From contig JAQGPE010000270.1 of the NCBI GenBank assembly GCA_028293225.1, positions 1 to 7,575 on the forward strand: a DNA stretch of 7,575 nt, in the 5' to 3' direction. The stretch comes from Akkermansiaceae bacterium. Lineage in GTDB: Bacteria; Verrucomicrobiota; Verrucomicrobiia; Verrucomicrobiales; Akkermansiaceae. A program made the position numbers and the translations under genes. Under the pieces are notes generated by a model. It was not told the origin of the DNA. It saw only the letters and a list, made by a program, of their open reading frames with translations, and did not search any database. Shown here in pieces: positions 5,497 to 7,575 of the stretch (positions are counted from its first letter, which is position 1; each line of letters begins with the position of its first letter).

Positions 5497-7575
5497 ATGA
5501 GCCACTCCCCGGCGAATCAAGATTCCTCCCAGATGGAGAACGACACCGGCATTCTTGCCTTTCCTGCCTCACCTTCGCAGGAAGCGTTCTTTTATCTGGA
5601 GCGTTTGTTTCCGGTCTTCCCGGCCTTCAATGTCCCCGTGCGCTTCCGCCTGGACGGGGTGCTGGACATCGCCCTCCTGCACCGCGCCTTCGAGGCCCTG
5701 GCGGACCGCCATGAGGGCATGCGCACCCGCTTTGTCGAAGAGGAAGGCCAGCTCCTCCAGATCGTCGAACCACAGACCGTCGTCACCTTCCCCGTCACCG
5801 ATCTCAGCCATCTCGACGGCCCGGATCTCGACGCGGAAATCGACCGCCTCGGCAGCATCGAGGCCCGCCAGCATTTCGACCTCTCAAAGGACCCGCTCTT
5901 CCGCGCCAGCATCCTGATCTGCGCCCCGGACCGCCACATCCTCCAGATCACCCTCCACCATGCCGTCGCCGACGGCTGGTCGATCGGGATCATGACCGAT
6001 GACCTCGCGGAGTTCTACAACGCGTCCCTGGAAGACCGCGCCCCAACTCTGGAGCCACTGGCCATCCAGTACGCCGACTTCACCATCTGGCAGCGCGACT
6101 TCCTGGAGAGCGAGGACATCAAGCCTCACCTCGACTACTGGAAAAACCAGCTCCGCGACTACGTCGAGCTCGCCCTCCCCACCGATCACCCCCGCCCCGC
6201 GACCAAGTCCTGGGACGGCGACATCGTTTCCCGCATCCTGCCAGCCTCGCTCAGTGAACGCGTTTCACGCCTGGCTCGCGAGCAGGGCGCGACCATGTTC
6301 CATGTCTTTCTCGCCGCCTTCAATGCCGTCGCCAGCCGATACTCCGGCCTCGATGACATCGCCGTCGGCACCCCCGTCGCCGGCCGCACCCGCGCCGAAC
6401 TGGAGCCCATCCTCGGCACCTTCATCAACAGCGTCATCCTGCGCACCGATCTCTCCGGCGACCCGTCCTTTCGCGATCTCGTCAGCCGCGTCCGCGACAC
6501 CGCCACCGACGCCATCGCCCACCAGGACCTGCCCTTCGAGCAACTGGTCAAAGCCCTCCACCCCCGCCGCGATCCAGGCCGCAATCCGCTCTTCCAGATC
6601 AATTTCACCCACCAGCGCGACTTCGTCCGCCCCGTCTCCTTCGGCGGTGCCCGCCTGACCGCCTTCCCCTCGCGCTCGCCCGGCGCCATCTTCGACCTCC
6701 ACTTCTTCATGGTGGAGCGAGCCGACGGCTGGCGCGCCTCCTGCGACTTCGCCCGCGATCTCTTCGACCGCGAAACCGCGCTCAATCTCCTCGCCCACTT
6801 CGAGACCCTGCTCGACGCCGCCACCGCGGATGCCGGCCTCCCGCTCTCGAAACTCCCCATCCTCACCCGCGGCGAAACGCTCACGCTCTACGACTGGGCG
6901 GGCAGGAAAGTCCCCTACACCTCCGGCAGCAGCATCGGCGAACTGTTCCTCGAACAGGCCCGCCTCCACCCGGAGGCCATCGCTCTCCGCTACCAGGGAA
7001 ATAGTAACTCCTACGGTGATCTCGCCCACTCGGCCATCGCCATCGCCGCCCGCCTCATCGAGGCCGGCGTCCAGCCCGGCGACCGCGTCCCGCTCTGCGC
7101 CCCCTCCGTCCCGGAAATGATCGCCGGCCAGCTCGGCATCCTCCTCACCGGCGCCGCCTGCGTTCCGCTCGATCCCGACTACCCGGCCGACCGCCTCCGC
7201 TTCATGCTCGCGGACTCCGGCGCCACGGTCCTGCTGACCACTCCCGGCCTCGCCGGAAAGGTCGCCTCTCCGGACGTCCGCACCCTCGAACTCCCGCCGG
7301 TTTCCGCCGCCTCCCCTGACGCGGAAATCGTCGCCCCGGTCCCGAACATCCCCGCCGCCTCCGTCTCCCACATCTTCTACACCAGCGGCTCCACCGGCAC
7401 GCCAAAGGGTGTCCTGGTCCCGCACCGCGGCATCGCCCGCCTCGCCCTCGGCGGCGATTTCATGGACTTCGGCCCCTCCGATTCCTTCCTGCAGTCCGCG
7501 CCGATCTCCTTCGACGCCGCCACCCTGGAAATCTGGATGCCCCTCCTCCATGGCGGCCGCGTCGTCCTCTCGGGC
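5497..7575 (+). CDS. NRPS, N-terminal part: condensation and partial adenylation domain (3' partial)
   Basis: This next-subunit synthetase opens an ordinary elongation module. The frame is open from ATG at 5497 to the last base (693 codons, no stop), so the gene continues to the right. Domains: a 22-residue polar leader, C (about 23-456), then A from about residue 478 to the window edge. C has H-H-A-V-A-D-G-W-S with H154/H155 and D159; A has A3 T-S-G-S-T-G-T-P-K-G (629-638) and A4 beginning at F672-D673. I chose the first ATG, 7 bases after the gene 1 stop; an in-frame ATG at 5533 (Met13) is possible but neither has a good Shine-Dalgarno sequence. The short gap suggests one transcript and translation coupled to the end of gene 1. 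The C domain would take the chain from the gene 1 PCP. The downstream PCP and any tailoring or release domain cannot be seen. Confidence 0.95.
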   Translation, partial: MSHSPANQDSSQMENDTGILAFPASPSQEAFFYLERLFPVFPAFNVPVRFRLDGVLDIALLHRAFEALADRHEGMRTRFVEEEGQLLQIVEPQTVVTFPVTDLSHLDGPDLDAEIDRLGSIEARQHFDLSKDPLFRASILICAPDRHILQITLHHAVADGWSIGIMTDDLAEFYNASLEDRAPTLEPLAIQYADFTIWQRDFLESEDIKPHLDYWKNQLRDYVELALPTDHPRPATKSWDGDIVSRILPASLSERVSRLAREQGATMFHVFLAAFNAVASRYSGLDDIAVGTPVAGRTRAELEPILGTFINSVILRTDLSGDPSFRDLVSRVRDTATDAIAHQDLPFEQLVKALHPRRDPGRNPLFQINFTHQRDFVRPVSFGGARLTAFPSRSPGAIFDLHFFMVERADGWRASCDFARDLFDRETALNLLAHFETLLDAATADAGLPLSKLPILTRGETLTLYDWAGRKVPYTSGSSIGELFLEQARLHPEAIALRYQGNSNSYGDLAHSAIAIAARLIEAGVQPGDRVPLCAPSVPEMIAGQLGILLTGAACVPLDPDYPADRLRFMLADSGATVLLTTPGLAGKVASPDVRTLELPPVSAASPDAEIVAPVPNIPAASVSHIFYTSGSTGTPKGVLVPHRGIARLALGGDFMDFGPSDSFLQSAPISFDAATLEIWMPLLHGGRVVLSG
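5563..6865 (+). other. Condensation domain, LCL-like
   Basis: This domain joins the chain on the preceding subunit's PCP to the amino acid loaded by this module. It starts at S-P-S-Q-E, carries the active-site H-H-A-V-A-D-G-W-S, and has G-T-P-V-A-G-R-T, G-T-F-I-N-S-V-I-L-R and H-Q-D-L-P-F-E, all standard for domains that condense two L-configured or achiral units. It differs from the gene 1 C domain at the F-I-N versus C-L-N site, in line with an ordinary NRPS rather than hybrid role. No epimerase lies upstream, which also argues for LCL over DCL. The subclass is judged by eye. Confidence 0.85.
6928..7575 (+). other. Adenylation domain, N-terminal part only (cut by window edge)
   Basis: The visible part covers an A1-like S-Y-G-D-L, the A2-like segment C-V-P-L-D-P-D-Y-P, A3 with K637, and A4 with F672-D673-A674-A675-T676-L677-E678-I679-W680. 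Only three pocket positions are readable: D673, A674 and L677 (GrsA 235, 236, 239). D673 shows that it activates an alpha-amino acid, but three residues do not identify the substrate. Confidence 0.88.

Noticed and set aside
5533..5535. Internal ATG (Met13) as the start of gene 2
   Set aside because: It has no better ribosome binding sequence than the ATG at 5497, which lies 7 bases after the upstream stop and suits coupled translation. It cannot be fully excluded.
5999..6658. Plus-strand 219-codon frame overlapping gene 2
   Set aside because: Its product is Ser/Pro/Ala-rich low-complexity sequence typical of an off-frame reading; the true frame through here has the C-domain motifs.
6265..7551. 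Minus-strand open frame of 428 codons opposite gene 2
   Set aside because: Same compositional artefact: Gly/Glu/Ala-rich with no domain, fully overlapped by the intact C-A frame on the plus strand.

Overview
The window lies entirely inside a modular assembly line of the non-ribosomal peptide synthetase (NRPS) type, with features of a polyketide/NRPS hybrid. It holds two tandem plus-strand genes, both incomplete here: the first runs in from the left edge and ends at 5489, and the second starts at 5497 and runs off the right edge. Only 7 bases separate them and there are no other genes. I see no RNA gene, mobile element, repeat array, promoter or terminator.

Gene 1 (1-5489) has the domain order aminotransferase (AMT, missing its N-terminal tip), condensation (C), adenylation (A) with an embedded N-methyltransferase (NMT), and peptidyl carrier (PCP). 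Catalytic motifs are intact in all of them. The C domain looks like the hybrid class that takes an acyl chain from a polyketide synthase carrier. The A-domain pocket reads D-I-L-Q-L-G-V-I-W-K, one residue away from the textbook glycine code, so with the NMT the predicted unit is N-methylglycine (sarcosine). Gene 2 (5497-7575 and beyond) starts the next extension module: an LCL-like C domain with its active-site motif, then the first half of an A domain, cut just after core motif A4.

Read as a pathway, an upstream polyketide or fatty-acyl segment (outside the window) would deliver a beta-keto acyl thioester. The AMT would convert it to a beta-amino acyl chain, the hybrid C domain would join that to N-methylglycine, and the PCP would hand the product to the C domain of the gene 2 protein. 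This is the logic of beta-amino fatty acid lipopeptides such as mycosubtilin/iturin and several cyanobacterial lipopeptides.

Organism: coding DNA is GC-rich with a strong preference for C at third codon positions, while the domain types resemble those best known from cyanobacteria and myxobacteria. The base composition does not look like a typical cyanobacterium. A GC-rich Gram-negative lineage such as Verrucomicrobiota, Myxococcota or Acidobacteriota is a guess; no marker gene is present to settle it.
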